DNA from: Hymenopus coronatus
Taxonomy: Eukaryota > Arthropoda > Insecta > Mantodea > Hymenopodidae
DNA length: 64,000 bases
Direction: 5' to 3'
Assembly: GCA_030762935.1 (NCBI GenBank)
Contig: CM060887.1
Location: forward strand, 13,012,501 to 13,076,500
The first letter of the stretch is position 1. The number at the start of each line of letters is the position of its first letter. The notes beneath the pieces are model-generated. The model had not been told where the DNA came from. It worked only from the letters and a program-made list of their open reading frames with translations, and made no database searches. This document shows, piece by piece, positions 47,740-60,085 of the stretch. A program made the position numbers and the translations under genes.

Positions 47740-48599
47740 CTAATGTGTTCATTCACATGACTATCTCTGCATATTTCCAGCAAAATATTGCTAAAAGCTT
47801 ATTCTTCTATTTACTTCATGCTAATCGAAAATAAGCAAAATGGTATTATTACTGTTTCCATGTAAATAGAAGGGATATAAGGGAATATCATAGGCTAAAG
47901 CTATAGTCAAATATTTTTAAAGCTGGTTGCTATGTGACTGAAGTACCTTTGTTTATATGGACAGAAGTGGACAAATTCCTGTATGAGAAAAGTATTTTAA
48001 AGCTAAAAAAAACAAAAACAAAACAAGAAATAGCTCCTAAATGGTCAACTCCACGAAAAACACGCATACAATATAAATTAAATATTTAAACCAGCTCTAC
48101 ATTTTTTGTTAAGCCTTTGTCTCTCTCTCTCATGGTTTACCAACTATTGAAAATTCTGCAAAATTCATCCAGAATAAAGATGTCTTCAGAGGTTATTCCC
48201 AGAAAACTCAAGTTATACCGTTTATTTGTCATTTAAATAACTCTAATATATGATGTTTTAATCAAAATCGTTACAGCCATTTTTGAGAAAATCAAAATTT
48301 TTGAAAATTTTTCCATATAAAGGGTAGTTGGAGGTGGGGCTTTTCTTAAAAATCTTCATGTTGCATCCTTGGCAGATAGTGAACTTAAATATCAAGTTTG
48401 GTATCTAACATTTCATATCATTTTTTAGCTATGCTGCCCACAGACAGACACACACACACTGAAATTTTTCTAAATAGGTTTTTTTTGGATTCAGGGGGTA
48501 TCAAAACATATATTTCCAGTGATCTCAGTATCAAAATTTTGGGTGCATTACAATACCTTCTCTATACACCATGTACATAGTACGTGTAGAGAAAGTAAA
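47740..48599 (+). repeat. ACT-1 element copy 18 (near full length)
   Basis: Head ATGTGTTCATTCACATGACT; tail ACCATGTACATAGTACGTGT then AGAGAAAGTAAAAAT, abutting copy 19 with no spacer. Confidence 0.85.
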
Positions 48600-49456
48600 A
48601 ATATGTGTTCCATTCAAATGATCTCCTCTAGCTGTTTAGTAAACAAACTTTTTATTCAAAACATTAATCTGTTATGTTTATCAGCTAATCAAGATAAACA
48701 TAAGCAGAATTAGTCTTATTACTACCTCCCTCATAAGTAGAAGGGCAATAAGAAAATTCACAGGCTAAAGCGATGGTCTCATCTTTTAAAAGCCAGTCGC
48801 TATGTGAAACAATTGAGAAACGTGAAAAAAGGCCCTTTTCCATTTGAGAAAAGTTTAAGTAACTGAAAATTGAAACCAATAAACTAGAATATCTTGAAAA
48901 TGGTTAACTCTACAAAAAAATTTGCATATAACATAAATTGTGTGTATTAATGAGATCTACATTTTTTGTGTACGAAGTTTTGTATATTTTTTAAGGTTTG
49001 GCAGCTATATAAACGTCATCCAGAATGGAGAGGTCTTCAGAGGCTACTCTCAGAAAATTCAAGATGTACATTTTGTTTGTTATAAATTATCTTATATTAT
49101 GGTATTTTAATCAAAATAGAGCCATTCATAAGAAAATCAGAGTTTTCAAAAAATGTTCAATGTAAAGGGTAGTTGGGGGTGGGGTGTGGGAATTTTCTTG
49201 AACATTTTTGTCACATCCTTGGAAGATACTTAATTTAAATACCAAGTTTGGTATTTAACAGTGTTTTTGTATTTAAGCTAAGCTGTCTGCAGACACACAC
49301 ACAAGACTTTTTTCTAAAAATGTCATTTTTTTTCTTCTTTTTTATTCAGGGGGACACAAAGCATATATTTCCAGTGAAATCTCTGTATCAAATTTTTGGT
49401 TATTACAATACCTTCTCTACATACTATGTACATAGTACATGTAGAGAAAGTAAAAA
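48600..49456 (+). repeat. ACT-1 element copy 19 (near full length)
   Basis: Head ATGTGTTCCATTCAAATGAT; tail TACTATGTACATAGTACATG then TAGAGAAAGTAAAAAG. Confidence 0.85.
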
Positions 49457-49636
49457 GAGTGAAATAATGGTGGTTATGGTGACACGAACATTAATTTTTA
49501 GACCCAGTAAATGGCATAACTCAGATAATCAAATTACATGTGAAAAAGAACTACATCTGTTCAGGAGGGAAAAGATTAAATATTCTTGGTGGACAATTTC
49601 TATTTGAAATGTAATAATCATAAAGCTACAACATTT

Positions 49637-50467
49637 TTACTATCTCTACACGTACTATGTACATAGTGTATAGAGAAGATATTGTATTGCATCAAAAATT
49701 TTGATACTGAGATTTCACTGTAAATATTTGTTTTGAGACCCCCTAAATAAGAGCATTTTTAGAAAAAGGTCAGTATATGTGTCTGTGGGTAGCACAGCTC
49801 AAAAAATAAGACTGTTATATACCGAACTGAGTATTTTAGTCTATTATCTTCCAAGGATGCGACACAATGATTTTCAAAATAATCCCTTCAACCCAAACTA
49901 CCCTTTACATGGAAAACTTTTTGAAAATGTTCTTTTTCTCAAAAATGGCTCTAACAATTTTTATTAAAATACTGTACATTTAAGTTATTCACAACACAAA
50001 TAAAATTTATATTACAAATTTTCTGGGTATAGCCTCTGAACAGCACTTTATCTTGTTGGAATTTTGTACAACTGTTAAACCATAAGTGATGGGCAAAAAC
50101 TTACTACACAAAAAATGTAGATCTCGTTAAAACACCACTGTATGACACATGCATTTTTGTTGTACATTTGACCGTTTACAAGATATCCCTTGTTATTGGT
50201 TTCAGTTTTAATAAACACATAATATTTTCTCAGACAGGAAGTGTCCATTTTTCTTTTGTCCTACTTCTGGCTAAGCAAATAAACCAATTTTAATGCAAAT
50301 TGCAGAACGATAGCTTTTAAAATGTTTGACTATTGCTTTAGCATTGCATTCCTTTAGTTGCTTTCTAGTCATAAGGAACTAAGGAGTAAGTACATTCTGC
50401 TAATGCTTATCTCGATTAACATGGTGTAAGAAGTCTGTTTATAGAATAGTTAAAAAGTCACATCAGA
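49637..50467 (-). repeat. ACT-1 element copy 20
   Basis: TTTACTATCTCTACACGTAC through AATACCGAACTGAGTATTTT to AAAAAGTCACATCAG. Confidence 0.8.
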
Positions 50468-50654
50468 TTTTTATTTATTAATTAGCTTCTTTAATTTTGC
50501 ATAAGGAATTTTGGTGTTTTTCATCTGCTCTTTGATGATCATTTTTCATATTTTTTAAAAGCACATTTCCTAATCAACAGGCCAGGCGGCCAATGCAACC
50601 ATCTGATTGCATCTGTCAACAAGAATCTAAATAAACTGAGTAATATACAGTTAG

Positions 50655-50770
50655 TATTATTAGAACCAGTTGAAAAATTCAATGCCACAGCCGGGATTTG
50701 AACACGGTTCTCCTACTCTCCGTATGGTTGCTCTGACCATTGAGCTACTATGACAACTTGCCGGTATGGC
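50655..50770 (-). repeat. SINE-D copy 3
   Basis: GGGATTTGAACACGG (B-box, minus) and ACCATTGAGCTACTATGACA (A-box side), matching the pair at 7.9-8.1 kb. Confidence 0.8.
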
Positions 50771-51299
50771 ATTCAATCTTGCAACTGATTATATATGTGT
50801 TTTACCCGGTTCAACAAACGAGTATGGCTCACTTCAGAGGACTACCTTAATGGCGACTTACCATCGTAGTACTTAGTATCCAGGTAATATTAATAATGTG
50901 TACCTTTCAATATATAAGAGAGAGGAGCATTACTATTATAATAAAAATGATAATATACAGTTGAAAACGCCAGAAAACCTCTAATTTAAAGGTATTCATT
51001 GACATAAATTTGCAATACTGTTGTCATTCTCACCGGGAAGCAATGTGATAAGACCTTTCCCCCCTGAATTTCAAGTACATTTCACTTTACCATTTTCAGA
51101 ATGTTGACATAATCTGCTTAGATGTACTCAAACTACTTAAAAATATGTATTCAGGACATAAAGATGTTTGTTCCATGCATATCTCAAATTTTCCAAAATA
51201 TAAGATAGCTGTTCGTTTCTGCAAATACTTTAATTGTCCAAGCGTAATAAAGTTTCCAATTTGGTTATAGCATACACATGCAAAGATAAGAACACTTCA
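50771..51299. other. Unassigned sequence
   Basis: AT-rich, no repeat or gene recognised. Confidence 0.4.
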
Positions 51300-52372
51300 A
51301 ATCAATTACATGTTTCAATTTATTGATACTTTTATCTTAAATACATGGTTAGGACATATATTTTACCATCTTGTGTTAGGAAAATTGTTACTTATTTTTT
51401 ATTTAACCTCCCTTTATGATAAAAATACATTTGAATTCTATTAAAATTCTCAATGATATAGTATAACAGTTGCTTTTTATAGCATTAGGTAGCTAACAAA
51501 GAAAATATATAATCACTTTTAAACTTTCAATGAACTAGCATTGACTGTTTCATAGCTATGAAACATACAATATTATCTAATAGTTTTGATGTTATGCCTT
51601 TAGTGCTGCTTTACCCCTTCTAATCACTAACTGATTGGGGAAAGATATAAGACATTCCTTTCATAATGTAAACACATACTGACATTGTGAAACATTTCAT
51701 GTATATATAGTTGGTTCTATTACACTAATAGATACAGGAGTTCACTCATGTCACATTTCCAATAAGATATATTAACCCTACAGTAAACTCATTAACTAAT
51801 ATTCTTCTTCTACTGTGATCTTAAGTTGGAACTCATACTAAGTGAAGAAAGTCACTAAATTATAATTCCATTCACTGAGTCTTACTTATATTTATACCAT
51901 CTCTTCAGTGGAGAGTTTAAAGACTAACTGGTGTGCACCAAAGTAGAAAGTCTGTTACATTACATATCTTTTATATTTTATATAATATTTAGTACAGGAC
52001 TAACATGTTTTAATATTTTCATTAAAGTATAGCTAGAAGAAAAAGTCCCTTGTGTTTGATTTTGAGTCTAAAATTCTATGTTTCTTTTGTTTGGCAAAAA
52101 TTTAATATATTTCTTAATCTGTTGTGACCAATGTGCACAAGGTTTGTATTTTTAAATCTAACTTTATTCTCTACATTGGACAGCAAAGATATTTTATCAG
52201 CATTTTTTAATTGTTGCTTATTATTAATTTCTCAATGAAATACAAAATACAAACTCATGGTGGGTGTGTATGGGTGAGTGTGTGTGCATGCATGTGCCAA
52301 CAACTTTACATTCGTATGCTGATTTTGCTAGATTATCTTGAGCCCTTACTCCCATTTTGATATTTTATATTG
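51300..52372 (-). other. 3'-UTR and 3' flank of ZNFX1-like gene A
   Basis: Non-coding AT-rich sequence after the stop at 52373, homologous to 34085-35979. Includes a candidate poly(A) signal at 52163-52168 and a TG-rich stretch at 52259-52300. The transcript end cannot be fixed from sequence. Confidence 0.6.
52163..52168 (-). promoter_or_regulatory. Candidate poly(A) signal of ZNFX1-like gene A
   Basis: AATAAA on the minus strand, about 205 nt past the stop. The same context (TAACTTTATTCT on the plus strand) is kept in the duplicated 3' flank at 35720-35725, which supports use as a 3'-UTR signal in the ancestor. Confidence 0.45.
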
Positions 52373-53100
52373 TTATTGTGGCCAAGCTGGTCGTGTTGCA
52401 CCATCCATCTCGGTAGCAACCCTGTTACTGTTAAGAAGTCGATGGTTACTTCCTCCAATGGCCGCTCCACATTCTGGACATTTTGACTGTTGCATTGCTC
52501 CTCCACATTCTGTAATACAGTAGATGTGACCATTTGGGCATTTGTACCATGCACCATGGTTGACTTGGCCAGCCATGGCACGCACTATTTCCCTTTTTTC
52601 TGCTTCAGTTATAATAACTGCACTTTTTAAAATCTTTATTAATTTCTCTAAAGTTGTTTTCATTGCTGAGTCCTGAGTTTCAGTGAACCGCTCAATGGAA
52701 TTTGCAATTTGGCAGGCCCTCATATAGGTTTCTTTGACACCTGGTTTCTCTTTATTCGATTTAAAGCATGCTTCATTCTCTATAATGAGAAGCTTACAAA
52801 CATGGCGGAAACGCTGGACCTCCATGTTCAACTCATTCACTTCTTCAGCACTGATCTTCTGTTGTCTTTTCAAAACTGCACCCAGAAGGAAATCCAGCTT
52901 GCTCATAAGTTTTTGATTTCCCTCTCCAGATAATTTCCTTTGGCATTCAATACAACATTTTATCAGTTGACTAAATATTTCCAGCTGAATACTCAGGACT
53001 CGAGTTTCAATGATATTAAGCTCTTTTCTTCGGCGGTTAAATGTTTGAGTACTAAGTGCGGAAGTGAGATGTTCAACAAGCACCCAATACAATTTGGATC
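52373..53100 (-). CDS. ZNFX1: ZNFX1-like gene A, terminal exon with RZ-type zinc finger and stop
   Basis: Starts after TTTGTATTCCAG (AG at 53102-53101) in the phase required by the donor at 60938, and ends at TAA (52375-52373). The first ~170 residues are helical and heptad-like (SKLYWVLVEHLTSALS; VLSIQLEIFSQLIKCC; EEVNELNMEVQRFRHVC), as in ZNFX1 tails. The end is an RZ-type zinc finger: GAWYKCPNGHIYCITECGG followed by CPECGAAIGG, with ligands C, H, C and C-x2-C. RZ fingers occur in ZNFX1 and in the antiviral ubiquitin ligase RNF213, and are linked to nucleic-acid or lipid-A related activities in those proteins. The frame stays open 5' to 53302, but that stretch is intron. No stop or frameshift breaks it, so it looks functional. 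Confidence 0.92.
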
Positions 53101-53884
53101 CTGGAATACAAATATTTATCCAAAACAGAATTAATATGAACACCACAGGAAACACATTAAAAAAGACTTCTGTTTTACATATAAATTTATAATAAAACCT
53201 TTCTTTTAATCTACAATTTAGGGCTTTTATCAGATTACATTTATACCTAAACCTGCTAGTTTCCTGAAGTGAAAACCCATGAAACTTACCCCTGTTCAGC
53301 ACACTGGAAGGAGCAATTGACCATTCCTTACTGTCTATAATTATTTAAGGTATTAAGGCTGCCAATATGAAACCCAGCATCCTCTTGGTGTCCACTACTA
53401 TGGGTGCCATGTGCTTCAAATTCTGAACAGGTGTGTTATATCCAATAAATAATACATCCTCATGGCTTCTGAAGTTATTAATGAGCCATAAACAGATTAT
53501 GAGCACAGGGCTTTGAACAACAATGAGATTAAAAAGGAAGAGGAAATTTCTGTGAGCGTTTATTAAGTTACAATTCAACAGCTGACAAAAAATGCTTTGG
53601 AAGAGCAAACAATTTCACTTCCCTTATTATACCCCCACCACTGAAATCTTGACCTTGACAGTTGGAACCAATCAAAAAGCAGCATTCCGGTTGGTCAGAC
53701 ATGGAAACGGATCTAGATGCTGCAACGGCTATTTCCAACTGCATGCTCAGTTTGTGAACCCATAACTCGAAATGTGAGTTGTTCTGTGCTAGCTAAGTAT
53801 TTATTATTGTTAAAAATATTTGTTTTATTTATATAGATATATTTATCTATATTTCATTACCTGTATATCATATTATTTATACAA

Positions 53885-54220
53885 GATTTGAGGTGTAATA
53901 ATGCCTCCAAAGCGATGCAAGTGGACAAGTGATTCGCCAAGTGAAAATCCTTTGCGTAAAGGTGTGTCATGTAATAGCCAGGCATTGGAGCTATTAAGAA
54001 GGGTCCAGAAATTCTTTGAAAGTGAGGAGTATGTGAAAGTTAATGGGCATCCCTTTATTTCTGCTGATACACCCGTGGAGTGAACTGCAGCAGCTCTTGG
54101 ACTAATGACGAGAACTGTAATAAGCAAGGTGATGAAACTTCAAAAGCAGGAAGACAAAATCCCTGAAACATCTGGAATGCAGCAGGTAATGCCAGGGAAA
54201 AAAAAACAACAGTTATTGCT
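53885..54220 (+). pseudogene. HTH-type transposase N-terminus (fragment)
   Basis: Plus-strand reading from the ATG at 53901: MPPKRCKWTSDS, then FFESEEYVKV, a stop, and TAAALGLMTRTVISKVMK, resembling the 'VxKFFxxE...TAKAxGVSxRTVxRI' helix-turn-helix head of common arthropod transposase-derived proteins. It sits in the gene A intron and is cut by the element at 54263. Confidence 0.55.
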
Positions 54221-54262
54221 TTCCAATTAGACGTCATACATAGGCATATATATGCCTATTAT

Positions 54263-55560
54263 ACAGGGTGGCGCACGACAAGTCACTTGATTTGTTTCTT
54301 GAATAGCACATTTGTTTTTGACAAGATTTGTATTTTATTGATGTAGAAGTAAAGAATACAACTTGGAAATACAACCTAATAAATCACATGTTCAATATGA
54401 CTGCCATTTTTGTTTATAACTATTAAAAATCGCACGTATGCATTTGTGGCGACTCTTGGACACAAATCTTCTGGAATGGCGCGGCATAACTCCACAATAA
54501 CCCTAATTGCACTGCATTTTTGGGTTTTCTGTGGTACACCTTTTCTTTAAGGAACCCTCAAAGGAAGAAGTCACATGGGTTAAAGTCCGGGCTGTGGAGT
54601 GGTCACATTCCTCCTCCTTCATAACGTTCTGCAAATCTGTTTGACAATACCCTAAGGGCAAGTCTTTCATGTAGGAAATCAAACACAACGTTGGCAGTAT
54701 GTGGGTGGGCTCAATCCTGCATGAACCATTGTGTCTGCAAAGGAAGACGTGTGGCCATAAGTTAACAAGCGTTGACCGGTTACTGTAGCCTCGAAGAAGA
54801 CCGGACTGATGATTCCATGGCTTAACATTGTGACCCATGCGCTCTTGCTCCCCATAGGTGTCTTTCATGTGGATTATTCGCGGAGATTCAGTGCCTAGAA
54901 TTGAACGTTCTGTTTGTTCACAACTCCGTTCATGTAAAATTAAGCTTCGTCAGAAAACCATGTGTTGTGTCTTGCTCAATTGCCCATCTTGCAAACTGTA
55001 GTCTCCGCTCCTTATCTCTCGCGGTAAGCTTATGCGTCACAGTCATCTTGTATGGATACAAGCAAGCTCGGATTGAATAATTCTTTGTGCAGATCAGCGT
55101 GAAATTCCCAACTCAGCACTGGCTCTTCTTGTTGATTTACTCGGACTATGAATTAAAGTCACTCGAACTGTTTCATGTTTTGCGGCGAACGTACAGTACG
55201 TGTATGTGGCCACTTACTCATAAACAAATCCAGTACCTGCAAATGTATGATGTAATCTGTGTATTGTCTGTGGGCTGGAGCTCACCGTGTGCTGAAATGA
55301 GCACAAAACCTTCTCTGTGTCAATGTAACACTGTTCGTCGTCATGAACAGTAATACAATGTTTGTCTTTTGTGCGATGGTCAACCGTCCATTGTCCACCA
55401 TTGTGGCAAACTGAAATAGCAGACTCAAAACGGAAGCAATGAGCTCATAATGACAGCTGGAGTAATTTCCACGAACCACACAGTTTGACAGCTATTGCCC
55501 CAATAGTATACTTGTAGGATGAAAATTCAATCGGGTGATTTATCGTGCATCACCCTGTAG
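54263..55560 (-). mobile_element. DUF4817-like transposon copy 4 with TIRs
   Basis: Left ACAGGGTGGCGCACGA and the inverse of the right end ACAGGGTGATGCACGA. The minus strand encodes NGRLTIAQKTNIVLLF and TLTQRRFCAHFST (HTH), then after frameshifts the catalytic FMQDGAHPHTANV near 54710, PLHSPDFNPCDFF near 54580 and GSLKKRCTTENPK. About 1.3 kb, full length but broken. Nested in the HTH transposon. Confidence 0.85.
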
Positions 55561-55654
55561 TAGAAAGGAGTATCCGACCATATCAAAGCTCCTTATTACT
55601 CTTAGAGGAGCATAGCTTTTCGCTGGAGATAAAGCTTTTCGCTGGAGATAAGCA

Positions 55655-55822
55655 ATCTTGAAAGAAATTCACTTTATACAAAAAGCACAGGAATTAGATG
55701 GAATCATCAGTGAATTTGAACCACTAATGATATGTCTTGGCGACAACGATGATGATGATGACAATGACGCTTCTGAGAAAGTTGACAGTGACTTGAATGG
55801 AACTGAGCCATTAAAATTTTAA
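55655..55822 (+). pseudogene. Acidic transposase C-terminus (fragment), partner of 53885-54220
   Basis: A plus frame reads EFEPLMICLGDNDDDDDNDA, then DLNGTEPLKF and a stop. Acidic tails ending in GVEPL-like motifs are usual for the same HTH-DDE family, so this is probably the other end of the element split by the insertion at 54263-55560. Confidence 0.45.
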
Positions 55823-55834
55823 CCTGGTAAGTGA

Positions 55835-58373
55835 AAATCGCCTTGGTATACCTTTCTCTAATTGTAACAATCTGTTTTGTATTAATTTGTTCTATATAGT
55901 CATAAATATGCAATTTATGCTACATATGTTATAGTAACACTGTTATTTTCAATTAACATCTATAACAACGAATTAGTCTCATTATTAAAAATTCATTTAC
56001 TATGTACATTGTCTTTACACACGATAGACATTTGCAATCAGCTGTTGTTGTTTACTAGTAACCCTGGCAATGCCGCAAAGGCAGCATAACCAACCTTATG
56101 CAAAATCACCCGAACTGTCAAGTGCAAGGATTCAGTGGCAGGTGTATAGATGGCTTTAAACTATGCAAACTGGAAATTCAGATTGGAAATTCTATTTGAT
56201 GAAAACTGTCTTCTTGAATTCTTGCAGAAATAACCAAAATTTGTTGGATTTTAAAAGGCACCAAAAACTGCTACAATCCGAATACAGAAGTATGCAGTAA
56301 AAAAACTGTACAAAGACAGCTGATTCATACTTGAATATTTCAGGGAAGAGAGACTACTCACATATAGAAGGCCCTGAAAATGCTTTGAGTGCCAACCTCT
56401 AGCAAGTGAGACGGATTTTCGCCCAGGTAAATAACCTATATTTTAATTTATTGAATTGTTTAGGTTAATTACTAAGTAAAATATGTATTTATTGTATATT
56501 GGATGTTCAGAGAGATTGTTCCTGGAAAGCATTTCTAACTTCAACCTGAGAGTTCTCAAGCGACGAATTCAGTTGTTTATGCTATTTCTTTGTATATTGC
56601 AAGAGGGAAAAGACGCTATTATGTAGTCATGTCTCTGAAAGAGAAAATGGAGGTGACATATAAACGGGGGAACCACGAGGAAATTTAGGTCAAGAATCAC
56701 GTGGGAGATGCATTAACCAATTAGAATTAATCACATCACGGCAGAAGGGCACCCCAAGCTACATTCGGTGCCAAAAATGGGCCAATGAGATTACAAAGTA
56801 TAGTTTTGCGCGTGGGTAGAATTTGCTCTAAATGTAGAGTATTCACCCTAATTTTCAAGCAGTTGGAATGTAACTCCACGCGAAATCTGTGACGCTCGAA
56901 ACAAGAATCCGTGCAAGTATAGTCTAGTTCTTTCAGTGATTCACGCAGTTGAAACATAATGTCACGCATAACCTGCGACGCCAGAAAGTTAAACTGTGTA
57001 CAATTATTCTGCATGTAACAGTTGCACTCGTTGCTGCGTAAATTTTAGTTATCTTTATGCGCACTATGCCATTGTTTGAGGGAAATTATCAGAACACAAT
57101 CGCGCCAGGAACTTTCTCAGGAATGCTTGTAAAAGGAAATAAACCTTTGACTGAACGAAATGTGGCGATGCTTATTTTAAGTTATTTTCCGTACCATCTC
57201 CTTGAGATCACAGTCATTCAATACTTGAGCTAGATATAAAGAGTTCTCAATTGCTCATTGCTGAGTCCACAAAAAGCCAAGGAGCGTCAAGAATTGACTT
57301 CAGCATTGCAATGTCGGAGAGAGGACCAGTTGTCGCTGTGCAGCCCAGCACCAAAAGGTACGTCTCCCAGATTTTCACCAGTTCCCGCCTCACAAGCAAA
57401 GCAAAGTAAATCAAATGAAAGTCAGCGGCTGAAATTTAATTCTAAATAAGACACATTAGAGAATCACTTTTTGAAAATTGAGAAACACATGAGAATTAAA
57501 ACCAAATGCTGGTGGAAAACTAGAAGGCAAGTAGTTTTAAATCTTCTACAATCATTCCCTAATTGAGCACAAAATGCTAGTCAGTGAAAAAGAAATTTAA
57601 ACTAAATCTAAGAAATTAAAAAACTAATTATGATGGAAGTCTTTAAAGGAAGACTACTTAATGATAAGACACTTCAAATTCCAAAAGGGTAACATACCAG
57701 AGAAATACAGTCAACACCACGTTTTATTATGAGTATAAAAAAAACTACACATATAAAGATATTTGATAAAATTTAAGATAGAAACCAACCTGGCTTATGC
57801 TGGTTTAATGAATATTGATTCCCCTTTATAAGAATCCTGAAGATCAGAATTTTTTCTTGGTACCACAATAAAAAGAGCAAAGAACACCACTTCCAAGGCT
57901 ATATTGGATTTCTAGTCCAAATTTAATGCTACATAACATGCACTGTAAAACAAAACTGTCTCAATAAATGGCAAAATGATATCCTGCAAAGATAGAATGT
58001 GAACAAGATAAAGAACTTAAATAAAGGAAAAACTTTACAGTTCACACAGTCCATTACTGAATGTCTGCACCTATTTGTTGCTTCTCAGTGCAATCAAAAT
58101 TTAAATCTGCATGCTATTGGTTTTGTTGCATTCCAGTCGAGGGGGACCAAGATCGTGATGAGGGTTAGAATACTCAGAAATCATTGTCACATTGATGTCA
58201 CAGATCAAGCTGACATTTTTTATAGTAAAATTACATAGAGCAAAAATATCAGAATCTTCTTAGCTTTCCCACAGGATCTCTATTTGACAGAAAAAAACTA
58301 AAATTATGACTTTAGGTCTATCTTCCACTTAATGACAAGTTGCCAACACTAATAATAAACTGCAAGATCACTG
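55835..58373. other. Unassigned intron sequence
   Basis: Includes a short direct repeat AAAGCTTTTCGCTGGAGATA just before it (55614-55650), the imperfect ~77 bp duplication at 56871-56985, and a 63-codon frame at 57258-57449 without recognisable motif. No supported gene. Confidence 0.45.
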
Positions 58374-59006
58374 TTACATTCACATGACTTTCTTTACATC
58401 TCTGACTAATTATTGTTAAAATTTTTTTCTTCTATTTACTTCATGCTAATTGAGAAAAAATTAGTATAAATGGTCTTTTCACTTGCTTCCTTGTAAGTAG
58501 AAGGGAAATAAGGGAGTACTATAGTCTAAAGCGACAGTCAAATCTTTATGCTAAGTAACATTTTGTCTATCACTTAGCGTTTACCAGTTATGCAAATTCA
58601 TCCAGAATAAAGATGTCTTCAGAGACTATTCCCAGAAAATTCAAGATATACATTTTGTTGTCATGTAAATATCTTTAACATACATTTAATCAAAATCATT
58701 ACATCATTTTTTGAGAAATTCAAAATTTTTGAAAAATTTTCCATGTTAAGGGTAGTTGAGAGTGGGGGAATTATTTTGAAAATCTTCGTGTTGTATCCTT
58801 GGAAGATACTGAACCTAAATATCAAGTTTGGTATTTAACAAAATTTTTGTTTTTGAGTTATGCTGTCCACAGAGACACATACGGGCATTTTTGGATTCAG
58901 GGGGTCCCAAAACATGTATTTCTGGTGAAATCTTGTTAATAAATTTTTGGGTGTATTACAACACCTTCTTTATATACTATGTACATAGTACATGTAGAGA
59001 AAGTAA
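58374..59006 (+). repeat. ACT-1 element copy 21
   Basis: Head GTTACATTCACATGACTTTC; tail TATACTATGTACATAGTACA then TGTAGAGAAAGTAA; a ~200 bp internal deletion. Confidence 0.82.
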
Positions 59007-59076
59007 TCATTTACAACCATAAGCTCACTTGGCTAAGAGAATATCATTTGCAGATATGTCTTATTTTTTACTTTCA

Positions 59077-59660
59077 CTATTTAGTACATACTACATAGGT
59101 AGAGAAAACATTGCATTCCTTGATACTGATTTCACTGGAAATATTGGTTTTAGGGTCCCCTGTATCCAATAAAAGCATTTTTAGAAAAAGTTCCATATGT
59201 GTAGGACCAGGTACCCATGTGTCTGTGCGTTTCATTTGCTATAAAGTCATAAAAGATCCCCCACATTCTAAACTACCCTTTACATGGAAAAAATTTTGAA
59301 AATTGTAATTTTCTCAAAATTGACTCTAATGATTTTTTTTAAAAATGTAAATGGCGTGTTAAATGTGGACGCTCTTCAACTACTACGGTTCTAAACCTCT
59401 CACGAAAGACTGCTCACAGGCCTCCCTATCAGGATTGAGGTTATTTTATGTGATGTAGATCTACGACGCAGGACCAACGCCTTTACTTCTCTTCTGAAGA
59501 TAGCCATGCTAAGCATTTTTACACCTGAAAATATCCATTGTCCTCCTGCAACCTCGGATATATGAAGTTACCATGGTAACTATTACACCATGGAGGGCAG
59601 GACTATTATTATTTAAATACTGTACATTAAAGATACTTATATGAAAAATAAAATAAAATA

Positions 59661-59724
<64 letters not shown>

Positions 59725-60085
59725 TTTGGGAATAGCTTATGAAGTCCTCTTCATTCTGTATGATTTTGGTATAACTGGCAATCCATAAGAAATAGACAAA
59801 GAACTTACTGCACAAAAAATCTAGAGCTTATTAAACCATACAATTCATGTTCTTTTGTGAAGTTAACCATTTCTAAGATATTCCTTGTCATTGATATCAA
59901 TTTTAAAATACTTAAACTTTTCTCATGTAGGAATTTCTCAACTCCTGGTCAAACAAAAGAACCAAATTTCAATCACATAGTAGTCAGCTTTTAAAAGATT
60001 TCACTATCACTTTAGCCTTGGGTATTCTTTCATTTCCCTTCTATTTATAGGGAACTAAGTGAAAGGACCATTTCTTTGATTGCAT
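59077..60085 (-). repeat. ACT-1 element copy 22, split by SINE-C
   Basis: TTACTTTCACTATTTAGTAC to TTTCTCAAAATTGACTCTAA, then SINE-C at 59345-59605, then ACATTAAAGATACTTATATG onward; an (AT)n at 59660-59717. Confidence 0.78.
59345..59605 (-). repeat. SINE-C copy 2
   Basis: Minus-strand head CTCCATGGTGTAATAGTTAC; body shared with 14274-14538 (CAGGCCTCC, AGGACCAACGCCTTTACTTC, TTTACACCTGAAAA). Inserted in an ACT-1 copy. Confidence 0.8.

Noticed and set aside
52333..52581. 82-codon minus frame overlapping the RZ finger
   Set aside because: Alternative frame of the terminal exon; the RZ ligands are in the other frame.
53345..53608. 87-codon minus frame next to the gene A terminal exon
   Set aside because: Lies in the intron upstream of the acceptor, is not in continuity with ZNFX1 sequence, and shows no motif.
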